64,000 nucleotides of DNA from an uncultured Lachnospiraceae bacterium (GCA_910576895.1 CAJTJZ010000017.1:1-64000), one strand, 5' to 3'. Counted from the stretch's first letter, positions 53,386-62,646 are shown. Notes: generated by a model not told the origin, from the sequence alone. Made by a program: numbers and translations.

Positions 53386-53760
53386 CTATGATTGCTTATA
53401 TGCATCAAAAATCTGATCCACCATCTGATGAATTTCTTCACGACTGATTCCCTTACAAACAGCCTGTGCCATAACCATTTTCATTTCTTCTAAAAGCTTT
53501 ACCGATGCTTTGTATTTATCCTCATTAACAGAAATCACTGCACCACGTCTGCGATCAAGCGTTAAATATCCTTCCTGCTTTAATACAGCATAAGCTTTGT
53601 TTACTGTATGCATATTAATTCCAATATCTTCTGCAAGCTCTCTGACAGATGGCAGGTTATCCCCTTCCTGAAACTGCGAACAGGCGATCCCCAAAATAAT
53701 CTGATTTCTAAGCTGCTGATAAATCGCTTCATCGCTATTAAAATCAATCTCAATCAGCAT
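53386..53760 (-). CDS. GntR-family regulator (YtrA type)
   Basis: A 124-residue regulator: winged HTH at residues 8-75 (IYQQLRNQIILGIACSQFQEGDNLPSVRELAEDIGINMHTVNKAYAVLKQEG, the normal GntR block) and a short C-terminal dimer helix typical of the YtrA subfamily, too short to bind a small ligand in a large domain. It is the first gene of a two-gene operon with clpC, in the place where CtsR stands in most Firmicutes, so it probably controls clpC. The 36-bp repeat is 31 bases upstream of its ATG. Confidence 0.88.
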   Translation of the reverse strand: MLIEIDFNSDEAIYQQLRNQIILGIACSQFQEGDNLPSVRELAEDIGINMHTVNKAYAVLKQEGYLTLDRRRGAVISVNEDKYKASVKLLEEMKMVMAQAVCKGISREEIHQMVDQIFDAYKQS

Positions 53761-53790
53761 CCTATCATCTCCATAAAATATATTATAGTT

Positions 53791-53826
53791 TATACTGAAC
53801 AGTCAAGTTTTTCGACCGCCAGTATA
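53791..53826. repeat. 36-bp palindromic repeat, copy 3
   Basis: TATACTGAACAGTC (53791-53804) and GACCGCCAGTATA (53814-53826). The outer arms are intact, the inner GCGGTC is changed to ACAGTC, which on the minus strand creates TTGACT, a -35-like box ahead of the GntR-clpC operon (nearest TATAAT only 13 bases on). So this copy may have been drawn into a promoter. Confidence 0.65.
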
Positions 53827-53907
53827 CCTGTTCTATTATATATATCACATTCAAAAAATACAAGGGAAATTCCTAAAAAGCTGAAAATAAGCAAAAATTT
53901 CTAGCTA

Positions 53908-55185
53908 TCAGCGATAAAGCTCATCTACTTTCCCTGCTTTTGAAGAAAAATATTTAATTGCAAAATTAAGCATTCCAATTGCAAATAAAAGAGCAAGGGC
54001 AACGCTGATACCAACTACCATAGAAAGCTTTTTCACTTTATTATTATATTCATCTACAGATAATTCTTTTTCCTCCTGCCCTACGACTATTTTTGTTCCA
54101 CTAGATTTAGAAGAAATACCAGAGAAACGCTGAATTGTTTTTTCTGCTCGATCATACTGATAAAACTGTGGTTCTTCACCATCTCTTTTTGCATACATTA
54201 AAATAAAATCATTTTCCAAATCCTGCTCTAAAGTATATGCTGTTACTGTAATACCATATAAAATTAATTTTGTTTTTACATATCCTGCTGGAATCTTTCC
54301 ACTGTCATCTAAATCTACTAATGTATATTTTATGCGATTTTTTAATATAATTTTTCCATTCTTTGCTGAAATCTGAAAATCAGCATCTAAATCTTTTTCT
54401 GTTTTTTGTTTTTTCTGTGTTTTCTTTTTTGGCTTACTCACTGGTTCTACTGCCTGTGCTGTTTCTTTTTGTACATAAAGTTTATATTTTTTTTGCCTGC
54501 CAGAAGGAGCTGTTACTGTTATTGTTATAAGATTTTCTCCTTCTACAAGATTTTCATTCCCTTGTACTGAAACAGTTGCATCTGCATCTGATGGCACAGC
54601 ACTGATTGTCATTCTATCTACACTTGTGCCAACATAAGTTTTATAACTACGAACTGTTTTTGCGAACGATGGCTCTAATGTTCCCGGGCTTATTTGTAAA
54701 GAATCTAATTTTGTATTATTACTTAAAATCCTTGCTTTTTCAATTTGTATCGAAATATCTTCATAGGAAACTGACATAGCTTCTTCTGTTTCTGCTTCAT
54801 AAATAACAGGCTGTTCTGAAAACTCTATAATACAATTCCCTTTTTTTCTTGCTCGAAAGGTTACTTTATAACTTTTCGATTCTGCCGGATTAGAAAGGGA
54901 AGCTGCAAGTTTTAGTGTTCCATTGCTGCCACTGACTGCTTTCGCTCCAGAAAGATATTCTAACATATTATTATCATAATCAAGATAACCTTCGATAGAA
55001 CCAATAAGAGAATCTGTTTCCACCATAATTTCTATACTAAGTTCCTCTCCAACTGCTACAGACTCCTCTTGTGAAGAAAAAGAAACGGTAGCACTTGCTG
55101 CTTCTGTTTTTTTAGGACAAAGTGTTGCTGCAATAAAAAGAAAAACAATTACTGCCCATCTCCATTTTCGCTGTTGTTTCTTCAT
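53908..55185 (-). CDS. Membrane-anchored surface protein with cohesin-like and cadherin-like domains
   Basis: A 425-residue protein with a signal peptide (residues 1-29, ending KTEA-ASA), a cohesin-like beta sandwich (about 32-150: ATVSFSSQEESVAVGEE, IEGYLDYDNNMLEYL), a cadherin-like beta-sandwich domain (about 160-245: LDSLQISPGTLEPSF), a Lys/Thr-rich linker, an unknown C-terminal domain and a transmembrane anchor (about 395-415) with a short cytoplasmic tail. It is exposed outside the cell. It follows the glucosaminidase gene by 31 bases in the same direction, and both carry the cadherin-like domain, so they probably act together in the wall. Confidence 0.78.
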   Translation of the reverse strand: MKKQQRKWRWAVIVFLFIAATLCPKKTEAASATVSFSSQEESVAVGEELSIEIMVETDSLIGSIEGYLDYDNNMLEYLSGAKAVSGSNGTLKLAASLSNPAESKSYKVTFRARKKGNCIIEFSEQPVIYEAETEEAMSVSYEDISIQIEKARILSNNTKLDSLQISPGTLEPSFAKTVRSYKTYVGTSVDRMTISAVPSDADATVSVQGNENLVEGENLITITVTAPSGRQKKYKLYVQKETAQAVEPVSKPKKKTQKKQKTEKDLDADFQISAKNGKIILKNRIKYTLVDLDDSGKIPAGYVKTKLILYGITVTAYTLEQDLENDFILMYAKRDGEEPQFYQYDRAEKTIQRFSGISSKSSGTKIVVGQEEKELSVDEYNNKVKKLSMVVGISVALALLFAIGMLNFAIKYFSSKAGKVDELYR

Positions 55186-55216
55186 ATACTATATATTTCA
55201 CACCTTTCTTTGTTCT

Positions 55217-57085
55217 TTATTCTATTTCTTCCTCTCTTACAATATTAATTGTATACTCTTTAATCTTTCCATTTTCCGCTGTTACTTGTACAATACAAGT
55301 ATTCTCTCCTTCTTCTAGCTCTATTTCTCCTATACCACTAATAGAGGCTAAAGTACTAACAGATTCTGCATTAATTTCAATACTTTCTACAGAATTATCT
55401 ACAATTAAATTATAAACGGTATCTTCTTCCTCTTCTGCTTGAAAAGTTGGCGTTAAACTATATCCTGTAATACTAAGACTTTTTAGCCAGTTATTTGGAT
55501 TTTTCCCTTTTTTTGGTTTTGCACAAACAGTTTCTGGCATATTATCATAAACAGGAATTGAAAAAATCAATGGAGATTCTCCTAGTTCACTATATGCTGT
55601 TTGAATCCGTAAAGACTCTGAATATGCTGCCTCTACATTTGTCATATATTGATGATTATATGTTGAAATAGGAGTTACATTAAATTTTTCCAGATATAAT
55701 GTATTTTGTCCTTTATTAATATAAGATTTCCCAATATAAAGAGCACCTCCTATAATCGAACGATAAGGACTTGTCCATGGCAGGAGATAAGTGCTATCTG
55801 TTTTCTTTGCATAAGTAAGCCCTTTTGCAATTGCTCCACCGCCAGCACTATCACTTGCACCAATATTATAAAAATTATAATATCCCTCATAGCCAGAATA
55901 AGTTCCATTGGCAGAATTACTAAAGCTAGTAGCACTTGTAACTACTTCTTGACGTACACGAGATGCTAAATGATAAGGACTAACATTAGAAAGTTCTGCT
56001 GCCTTTAAAAATGTATCCACATAAGTAATTTTTGCTGTATCCCCATTATCTGGATCAGTATAAGTATATTCCTTATCTGCCATTGGTGTATTATTAAGAA
56101 TCGTTGCTACTCCTGCTTTCTTTTGACAAGCACTATGATAGCTTAAAAGTTCAAATTGATAAATTCCTTCCTCATTTAAAAAATTTCTTGGATCCATATA
56201 ATACCGAATTGCTTTTTTAGAAGCAGATACCCAAGTTTTTCCATCAAAGATTGTAAATGTATCCTTTGTCCAATTATAAGCTCCTTTTGCTGTTGATTTC
56301 CATGCAACTCCTTTGGAAGATGGAACAAGATTTCTACCAACTTTTGATTGCTTTTTAATTACTGTTTCCCAATCAAGTCCTGTTTGATAAGATTCAAAAG
56401 ACCATGTTGGATGTAAATTATGTAATTCTCGTAAATAGGGCAGATAACTTTCTGGAAATCCTTGTTCTGCCATTACTGCTTCAAATTCTTCTTCATTTAA
56501 TATTTTTACTGGTTCTTCTTGCGTTTCTGTTTCCGTTCCTAATGCTTCCCCACTACTTGTTATATCTCCTTCTGTCATAGTTTTATCTTCTGTTGTATCA
56601 TCTTCTGTTGTAGTTTCTTCTATATCTTCTTCCTTTTCTTGATCATTTTCTTTTTGATCTTGTTCTATTTTTCCATCATTTAATGTACTATTTTTATTTG
56701 CTTTTGGAGCAGAAACAATAGAAACTTTTTTCTTTCTAACATATCCTTGATAAGAATGTTCCCCATATTCAAATGTAATTTGATACCAATTTGCTTCTTC
56801 TATAGAAACTTTTTTTTCTATTGTAACATCATGACCTTCCTTTAATACAATTACAGTGCCATTTTCATCTTTTAAATTTGATTTTCCGCCTACTTTCTTT
56901 TTTACTTTAATCGTATCTGCAATAATAACACCTCCTATTGGCATTGTAATTGCAGCTTGTCCTGTAACAGAAAAAAATGCAGAATTTGTGCATATTTGCT
57001 GGCTTACTATGATAACTGCCAGTAAAAATGCAACGATTCTGCAATGATTTTTTCCTTTTGTTTCTTTTAAAAAGCCAGTTTTCAT
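55217..57085 (-). CDS. Secreted cell-wall glucosaminidase (GH73-like) with SH3-like and cadherin-like domains
   Basis: A 622-residue exported protein: signal peptide (to about 45), an SH3-like domain (about 48-125), a Glu/Thr-rich disordered linker (130-195), a helical region EEFEAVMAEQGFPESYLPYLREL, then a glucosaminidase domain (about 290-500) with LASRVRQEV (general-acid Glu region) and YYNFYNIGASD, then a cadherin-like C-terminal domain (about 535-620, LKSLSITGYSLTPTF). It should cleave the glycan chain of peptidoglycan during growth or separation. Good AGGAG site; part of an operon with 53908-55185. Confidence 0.85.
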   Translation of the reverse strand: MKTGFLKETKGKNHCRIVAFLLAVIIVSQQICTNSAFFSVTGQAAITMPIGGVIIADTIKVKKKVGGKSNLKDENGTVIVLKEGHDVTIEKKVSIEEANWYQITFEYGEHSYQGYVRKKKVSIVSAPKANKNSTLNDGKIEQDQKENDQEKEEDIEETTTEDDTTEDKTMTEGDITSSGEALGTETETQEEPVKILNEEEFEAVMAEQGFPESYLPYLRELHNLHPTWSFESYQTGLDWETVIKKQSKVGRNLVPSSKGVAWKSTAKGAYNWTKDTFTIFDGKTWVSASKKAIRYYMDPRNFLNEEGIYQFELLSYHSACQKKAGVATILNNTPMADKEYTYTDPDNGDTAKITYVDTFLKAAELSNVSPYHLASRVRQEVVTSATSFSNSANGTYSGYEGYYNFYNIGASDSAGGGAIAKGLTYAKKTDSTYLLPWTSPYRSIIGGALYIGKSYINKGQNTLYLEKFNVTPISTYNHQYMTNVEAAYSESLRIQTAYSELGESPLIFSIPVYDNMPETVCAKPKKGKNPNNWLKSLSITGYSLTPTFQAEEEEDTVYNLIVDNSVESIEINAESVSTLASISGIGEIELEEGENTCIVQVTAENGKIKEYTINIVREEEIE

Positions 57086-57284
57086 CCCATTTTCTCCTAT
57101 CTGCTTATATTATTGTATATTTTTTTCCATGATAAAAAATACTTATGGCAGTATTTTGTCAACAATGCAAGATAAGACAGAAATCGTGAATTTTCAACTA
57201 GCTAAATAAGTTAATTACCATTTGACAGGCACTTCATACCTGCTGCTTGTAATTCCATCATATTTCTTATTTCATAAAAATTTT

Positions 57285-57938
57285 CTATTCTACCGTACCA
57301 ATGGAATTAAATGGATAAATCCGAAATACAACCTTTCCTTCAATTAATTCCCTTTTTACTGGCCCAACCTCAGAATAACGGCTATCAAGACTAATTTCTC
57401 GATTATCTCCAAGCACAAAATATTCATCATCAGCAAGCTGTAATGGTTCTGATGCAATACCAGAATTTGTCATAGGATCTTTTCCATAATTTTCCTCTAA
57501 TAGTTCCCCATTAATAAAAATCCTATCACCAATAATCTGAATCGTTTCTCCCGGAAGTCCAATAATTCTTTTTACAAAATAGCGTTCATCATCACGCCCA
57601 TAAGGATAAAATACAATAATATCAAATCGCTCTGGATCGCGAAAACGATATGAAAGCTTTTCTACCATTAAATTATCTTCATCCTTTAATGTATTTAACA
57701 TAGAAGTACCATCTACCACAGTACGTTGTACTACATATTTTGGTATTACAAATAGGCAAAGAGCTACAATGGCAATATAAATAAATAGCTCTTTTAAAAA
57801 AGAAAATTTACTTACTTTTTCAACTTCTTCCTGTTCCTCATCAAACTGTTCTTCCTCCCATCCATTTTCTTGCTTATCCCCTTCAGCCTTTTCTATACCA
57901 TCATCAAAAAGTGTCTTTTCCCATTCTTCCTGTTCCAA
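57285..57938 (-). CDS. lepB: Signal peptidase I (first of two)
   Basis: About 217 residues, start TTG 57938 with GGAG 9 bases upstream (a second TTG overlapping that site at 57947 is less likely). Acidic N-terminal tail, one membrane span (YIAIVALCLFVIPKYVVQ), catalytic Ser in VVDGTSMLNTL, Lys in RYFVKRIIGLPGE, and the box DNREISLDSRYSEVGPV. It removes signal peptides outside the membrane. A close paralogue is at 58321-58959, with rpoZ between. Confidence 0.9.
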   Translation of the reverse strand: MEQEEWEKTLFDDGIEKAEGDKQENGWEEEQFDEEQEEVEKVSKFSFLKELFIYIAIVALCLFVIPKYVVQRTVVDGTSMLNTLKDEDNLMVEKLSYRFRDPERFDIIVFYPYGRDDERYFVKRIIGLPGETIQIIGDRIFINGELLEENYGKDPMTNSGIASEPLQLADDEYFVLGDNREISLDSRYSEVGPVKRELIEGKVVFRIYPFNSIGTVE

Positions 57939-57952
57939 AATTTTCAACTCCT

Positions 57953-58204
57953 TTATTCTTCTCCCTCTTTGCTTTCTTCATCACCAAGAATTTTAATCTT
58001 TGATTGATAAAGTTCTTCTACTGCATAAGAAAGCGGTTTATCACAGGTAGATTTTACTAGAGGCTCTGAACCATCAATAATTTGCCTTGCACGTTTTGAT
58101 GTTGCAAGTACAATGGAATAACGGCTATTGACTACTTTTTCCTCTCCCGGTTCTACTTCGCTATTTACAACTGCCATAAGATCTGCATAAGATGGATGAA
58201 TCAT
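57953..58204 (-). CDS. rpoZ: RNA polymerase omega subunit
   Basis: An 83-residue protein: MIHPSYADLMAVVNSEVEPG, then NSRYSIVLATSKRARQIIDG with the family R-x-x-x-x-A-x-x-A-R pattern, and KPLSYAVEEL. It binds beta' and helps RNA polymerase assembly. It follows the gmk gene in most Clostridia, but here a signal peptidase gene stands between. Its ribosome site AAAGGAG is separated from the ATG by a hairpin (58216-58238). Confidence 0.85.
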   Translation of the reverse strand: MIHPSYADLMAVVNSEVEPGEEKVVNSRYSIVLATSKRARQIIDGSEPLVKSTCDKPLSYAVEELYQSKIKILGDEESKEGEE

Positions 58205-58215
58205 ATCTTGCTTTT

Positions 58216-58238
58216 GCTGTTAGTTTTTTACCAACAGC
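58216..58238 (-). promoter_or_regulatory. Hairpin between ribosome site and start of rpoZ
   Basis: GCTGTTGGT and ACTAACAGC pair (one G-U) with a five-A loop, directly behind AAAGGAG and 12 bases before the ATG. It would bring the site near the start codon or block it, and may tune translation of omega. Confidence 0.45.
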
Positions 58239-58320
58239 TTCTCCTTTCTAAATTTTAAATTTCTAATTTTCTTTATTTTTTTATAAATAAAAATAATCAC
58301 AATAAAACAATCATTCTTAC

Positions 58321-58959
58321 TTAATCTACTGTTCCAAAAGAAGCAAATGGATATAAACGAATCAATACCTTTCCTTCAATTAAATCACGCTTTACAGGTC
58401 CAACATCTTCAAATCGACTATCACGACTAATTTCCCGATTATCGCCAAGTACAAAATATTCATCTTCTTCCAATAAAATAGGCTCTACTGCAAGCCCCGG
58501 ATAAGTAATGGGATCTTTTCCATAGCTTTCTTCTAAAATCTCATCATTAATATAAATATTTTCTCCAATAATCTGAATTTTCTCTCCCGGAAGCCCAATG
58601 ACTCTTTTAATAAAATAATGCTCTTTATCTTCTCTGCCATAAGGATAAAATACAATAATATCAAATCGTTTTGGATTATCAAAGTGGTAAGAAATCTTTT
58701 CTACAATCAGATTATCCTCATCTAATAATGTATCCATCATAGAGTCGCCATCTACTACTGTACGTTGTACTACATATCTTGGTACAAATAATAAACAAAA
58801 TGCTACAATTAAAACATACAGAAGCAATTCTGCAAGAAAAGATATCTTTCTTCTTTTTTTTTCCTGTTTTTTTGCAAACTCCGGCGGATATTCCTCCTTT
58901 ATTTTTTCATTATTAACTGTTTGATACTCTGACTCTTGTTCAATTTCTTCCTGCTCCAA
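58321..58959 (-). CDS. lepB: Signal peptidase I (second of two)
   Basis: A 212-residue paralogue of the protein at 57285-57938, with the same acidic tail, single membrane span (LLLYVLIVAFCLLFVPRYVVQ in pieces), Ser in VVDGDSMMDTLL, Lys in HYFIKRVIGLPGE and the DNREISRDSRFEDVG box. Start TTG 58959 after AGGAG. Both paralogues start with TTG and similar first residues (EQEE), a sign of a recent tandem duplication. Confidence 0.9.
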   Translation of the reverse strand: MEQEEIEQESEYQTVNNEKIKEEYPPEFAKKQEKKRRKISFLAELLLYVLIVAFCLLFVPRYVVQRTVVDGDSMMDTLLDEDNLIVEKISYHFDNPKRFDIIVFYPYGREDKEHYFIKRVIGLPGEKIQIIGENIYINDEILEESYGKDPITYPGLAVEPILLEEDEYFVLGDNREISRDSRFEDVGPVKRDLIEGKVLIRLYPFASFGTVD

Positions 58960-58977
58960 AAAATCAACTCCTACTGC

Positions 58978-59640
58978 TTATGCTTTTTCTTTATAAGTCT
59001 CAAAATCTTTTTGAATTTTTTTAATAAAATCCTCTTTTGACAATCCCTCTATTTCTATATTTTCCCAATTATCGCCATATCTTCGTTTTTGAATTAAATT
59101 ATGAATTTGTTCTACTGCGGTATCTACAGTATCATTTATAATAATTTGATGATATGCACCCATATGGATACTTTCTTCCGCTGCCTTCTGCATACGCTTT
59201 TCTACAATCTCCAAATCTTCTGTACCACGACCAACTAACCTTTCTCGAAGAATTGCAACCGATGGTGGTGTTACAAATAAAAGTAATGCATTCTTATATA
59301 ATTCCTTTACACGAAAAGCTCCATGTTGTTCAATTTCTAAAATGATATTATTTCCTTCTCTTAACTGTTTCTCTACATATGCTCTTGGTGTACCATAATA
59401 ATTACCAACATATTCTGCCCATTCAATTAATCCATCCTTTTCAATTAATTCTTCAAATTCTTCTTTTGTATGGAAAAAATATTCCCTTCCTTCTTTTTCG
59501 CCCAAACGTGGCATACGTGTTGTTGCAGAAATAGAAAGGCAATAATCTTTTGGATATTTTTCTAACAGTGATTTTACAATCGTTCCCTTGCCTGCTCCTG
59601 CAAAACCAGAGATTACTGTCAAAACCCCATGACTTGACAT
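58978..59640 (-). CDS. gmk: Guanylate kinase
   Basis: About 220 residues. P-loop ISGFAGAGKGTIVKSLLE, the GMP-binding ISATTRMPRLGEKEGREYFF, then FEELIEKDGLIEWAEYVGNYYGTP, and the lid with the Arg pair. It makes GDP from GMP. The start is the ATG at 59640 (GGAG 7 bases upstream), not the one at 59661, which lies within the stop region of remA. Confidence 0.93.
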   Translation of the reverse strand: MSSHGVLTVISGFAGAGKGTIVKSLLEKYPKDYCLSISATTRMPRLGEKEGREYFFHTKEEFEELIEKDGLIEWAEYVGNYYGTPRAYVEKQLREGNNIILEIEQHGAFRVKELYKNALLLFVTPPSVAILRERLVGRGTEDLEIVEKRMQKAAEESIHMGAYHQIIINDTVDTAVEQIHNLIQKRRYGDNWENIEIEGLSKEDFIKKIQKDFETYKEKA

Positions 59641-59660
59641 TTTACTTCTCCTTTTTATCA

Positions 59661-59936
59661 TTAAATATTATTTTTATTCATTATCTCTGACTCTAAAGAA
59701 CCCTCTGCCCGTCCTGCAATTGTTTCTGGCAAAAGTGCTGATAACATTAAATGCCCACTTTCCATAAACAATACTGCCCTAGTACGCCGCCCACAGGTAG
59801 CATCAATCGCCATACCAGAATCTTTTGCTTCCTGCACTCTTCGCTTTATTGGTGCTGCTTCTGGACTGACAATGCCAATAATCTTATCTAATTGTACAAT
59901 ATTCCCAAATCCTATATTAATAAAATGTTTTCCCAT
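59661..59936 (-). CDS. remA: RemA-type biofilm matrix regulator
   Basis: About 91 residues: [34 protein letters not shown] is the standard RemA start (in two parts), with [23 protein letters not shown]. RemA binds DNA as a ring-shaped oligomer and controls matrix and osmolyte genes in Bacillus; here it lies in the same place between yicC and gmk as in many Firmicutes. Start ATG 59936 with GGAAGGA; the earlier TTG is not needed. Confidence 0.9.
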   Translation of the reverse strand: MGKHFINIGFGNIVQLDKIIGIVSPEAAPIKRRVQEAKDSGMAIDATCGRRTRAVLFMESGHLMLSALLPETIAGRAEGSLESEIMNKNNI

Positions 59937-60001
59937 AATTCCTTCCAAGTCTTTTTATATCTAAGCATTTAAATATCATTATTAAACATCATTATTAAAT
60001 A

Positions 60002-60889
60002 TCATTCTATATTTTGTATTTGCTCTCTAATTTTTTCAATCTCTGTTTTTAAATGAATTGCATAATCTGTAATCTCCATATCATTTGCTTTGGAAAGAAT
60101 AGTATTGGCTTCTCGGTTCATTTCCTGTGCAATAAAATCAAGCCGCCTGCCAATTCCTGTATTAGAATCTTTTTGCAAGGTATCTTTCATAGAAGTAATA
60201 TGGCTTAGTAGCCGCACTGTTTCCTCATCAACACAAATTTTATCTGCAAAAATAACAATCTCTGTCGCAAGCATGGTAGGATCAACTTTATTTGCATCTC
60301 CTAAAAGTTCTGCTACTTTTTCTTGCAATTTCTCTCTATATTCTGAAACAATCTCTGGAGAACGGGCAATGATCGCTTGTACTACTTGTTCCATACTCTC
60401 TAGCTTATTTAAAATATCCTTTTGAAGCCGTTTTCCTTCTGCTTCTCTTACTTGTACAAATTGTACAAATGCTTCCCGCAATACAGGTTCTAAAAAATCC
60501 CATAGTTCTTTTTCATCTAATTCCTGATCTTCTAATACCAAAACATCAGGAAGTCTTGCAAGCATAGATGCTTTCATATCATTTTCAATGCCAAATTCCT
60601 CTGACATATCTTCAATACATTCCATATATTCCCTTGCAAGCTTCTTATTATATTGAATGCATTCATTCTTTCCTGTAAAACTTTCATAAGAAAGAAAAAT
60701 ATCAATTTTTCCACGTTCTGCATATTCCTTTAAAATATTGCGAATCTTTGTTTCAAATAAACTAAGCTTTTTTGGTAACTTTACAACAATTTCACAATAT
60801 TTATGATTCACTGCTTTTACTTCTACAAACAGACGATACTCCCCTGTATCCTTTTGGCATCTCCCAAACCCCGTCATGCTTTTTATCAT
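60002..60889 (-). CDS. yicC: YicC-family endoribonuclease-like protein
   Basis: A 295-residue protein with the YicC start MIKSMTGFGRCQKDTG, the central AREYMECIEDM helix region and the C-terminal TGIGRRLDFIAQEMNREANTI with SKANDMEITDYAIHLKTEIEKIREQIQN. YicC proteins are reported as RNases or RNA-degradation helpers; role here not tested. It heads the remA-gmk operon, and GAGGG lies before the ATG. Confidence 0.92.
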   Translation of the reverse strand: MIKSMTGFGRCQKDTGEYRLFVEVKAVNHKYCEIVVKLPKKLSLFETKIRNILKEYAERGKIDIFLSYESFTGKNECIQYNKKLAREYMECIEDMSEEFGIENDMKASMLARLPDVLVLEDQELDEKELWDFLEPVLREAFVQFVQVREAEGKRLQKDILNKLESMEQVVQAIIARSPEIVSEYREKLQEKVAELLGDANKVDPTMLATEIVIFADKICVDEETVRLLSHITSMKDTLQKDSNTGIGRRLDFIAQEMNREANTILSKANDMEITDYAIHLKTEIEKIREQIQNIE

Positions 60890-60927
60890 TTGACATCCCT
60901 CTTCTTTTTTCTACTTTTTCATACCAA

Positions 60928-60960
60928 GGAACTGCTAAAAAATTTATTTTTAACAGTTCC
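60928..60960 (-). terminator. Hairpin after the polyphosphate:AMP phosphotransferase gene
   Basis: GGAACTGCTAAAAA and TTTTTAACAGTTCC pair with one mismatch around a short loop. It lies 74 bases after the stop at 61034, before yicC. The T tail is weak on the minus strand. Confidence 0.45.
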
Positions 60961-61033
60961 TAACTTACATTCCATTTATTATAATCACTAAAGAGAGAGT
61001 CGTCAAGTAACTTTTAATAATTATAATAACTGT

Positions 61034-62590
61034 TTATCCATGAAGTCTTTTTTCTAATGCTTCTACAACTGTTTCTAATACTTTAATTCTTGCATAATAT
61101 TTTGAATTGGCTTCTACAATAATCCAAGGAGCATAATCTGTTGATGTTCTTATTAACATTTCATCAACTGCTTTTTCATATTCATCCCATTTTTCTCTAT
61201 TTCGCCAATCCTCATCTGTAATTTTCCACTGCTTTTCTGGGATATCCTGACGCTCTTTAAATCGTCTTGCTTGCTCATCCTTATCAATATGCATCCAGAA
61301 TTTTAATACAATCGCACCAGCACCAGCAAGATGTGCTTCCATATTATTAATTTCACTATAGGCACGCTTCCATTCATCTTCTGTACAAAATCCCTCAATT
61401 CTCTCTACCATAACACGCCCATACCATGTACGGTCAAAAATTGCTAAATGCCCTGCCTTTGGCATTTTATTCCAAAATCTCCAAAGATAATGATGTGCTT
61501 TTTCAATATCATTTGGTGATGCTGTTGGTACTACCTCATAACCTCTTGGATCAATATTTTCTGTAATTCTTTTAATTGCTCCACCTTTTCCACCAGCATC
61601 CCAGCCTTCAAATGCTAATACAAGAGGCACACGCTTTACATACATTTCACTATGTAGAACTCGTAACCGTTCTTGCAGCTTTTTCAGCTTCTTTTTATAT
61701 TCTGCTTTTGTAAGAGATTTACTTAAATCTACACCAGCAAGCACTCCAGTGCGGAATTGATTGGAGATTTTTTCCAGTTCGTTTTCCTTTGTCTGCTCTT
61801 TTTGTTCTGTTTGTGAATTTTTCTGTTTTTCTTGTAATGCTAACCGCTTTTTTTCTTCCTGATAAGCACGTTCTCCACGCACTCTTTTTACTGCTTGTTC
61901 AAGACAAGCAACAACAATATTCATTATTTTTGCAGAAGCATATTCTCGATCCGTTGCTTCAATCACTGTCCATGGTGCTTCTTCCCGATCGGTATGAATA
62001 ATCATTTCATCACTAATATGAAGATATTTTCCATATTCCTTATTTTTCTTCCAATCTTGTTCTGTTACACGCCAAGCAGTTTCTTTATTCTTTTCCAAAT
62101 TTTTCAAACGTTTATGTTGTTCTTCTTTTGAAATATGAAGGAAAAACTTAATAATTACCATGCCATCTGCTGTTAAAAGTTCTTCAAAAGAATGAATCTC
62201 CTCATAAGCTGTCATGCGTTTTTCCTTTTCCATGCCATGCCGCATCCCCTCATCAAGAATCCTCTGATACCAGCTTCTATCAAAAACATGGATTCTGCCC
62301 TTTGCAGGAAGTTTTGTAAAAAACCGCCATAAAAATGGACGCATTCTTTCTTCTTCATTTGGTTTTTGAATCGTAAATACTTGAAAACCACGTGGATCAA
62401 GTGGACGAATTAACTGATTGATTAAAGTCCCCTTACCAGAAGCTCCCCAGCCCTCAAAAATAATCATAATTGGAATCCCAAGTTCCTTGCAAGTACGCTG
62501 CAATGCTGCAAGTTTTGGGGAAAGACGATCTGTCAATTCCTTATACTCCTTTTTTGAAAGCTTTTTGTTTAAATCCAAATTCTCTAACAT
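61034..62590 (-). CDS. pap: Polyphosphate:AMP phosphotransferase (tandem PPK2 domains)
   Basis: A 518-residue protein with two PPK2 domains. Domain 1 (about 10-235) has IFEGWGASGKGTLINQL and HVFDRSWYQRIL; domain 2 (about 280-515) has AFEGWDAGGKGGAIKRIT, HYLWRFWNKMPKAGHLAIFDRTWYGRVMVERIE (family blocks, in pieces). A Lys/Glu/Gln-rich linker joins them. Tandem proteins of this class phosphorylate AMP to ADP with polyphosphate as donor. Domain 2 carries the closest match to the active type. GGAGG ribosome site. Confidence 0.92.
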   Translation of the reverse strand: MLENLDLNKKLSKKEYKELTDRLSPKLAALQRTCKELGIPIMIIFEGWGASGKGTLINQLIRPLDPRGFQVFTIQKPNEEERMRPFLWRFFTKLPAKGRIHVFDRSWYQRILDEGMRHGMEKEKRMTAYEEIHSFEELLTADGMVIIKFFLHISKEEQHKRLKNLEKNKETAWRVTEQDWKKNKEYGKYLHISDEMIIHTDREEAPWTVIEATDREYASAKIMNIVVACLEQAVKRVRGERAYQEEKKRLALQEKQKNSQTEQKEQTKENELEKISNQFRTGVLAGVDLSKSLTKAEYKKKLKKLQERLRVLHSEMYVKRVPLVLAFEGWDAGGKGGAIKRITENIDPRGYEVVPTASPNDIEKAHHYLWRFWNKMPKAGHLAIFDRTWYGRVMVERIEGFCTEDEWKRAYSEINNMEAHLAGAGAIVLKFWMHIDKDEQARRFKERQDIPEKQWKITDEDWRNREKWDEYEKAVDEMLIRTSTDYAPWIIVEANSKYYARIKVLETVVEALEKRLHG

Positions 62591-62646
62591 AAAAATTTCC
62601 TCCTCTCAAAAAACCCCTTTATTTTTGTTATATTTTGACAATAAAA

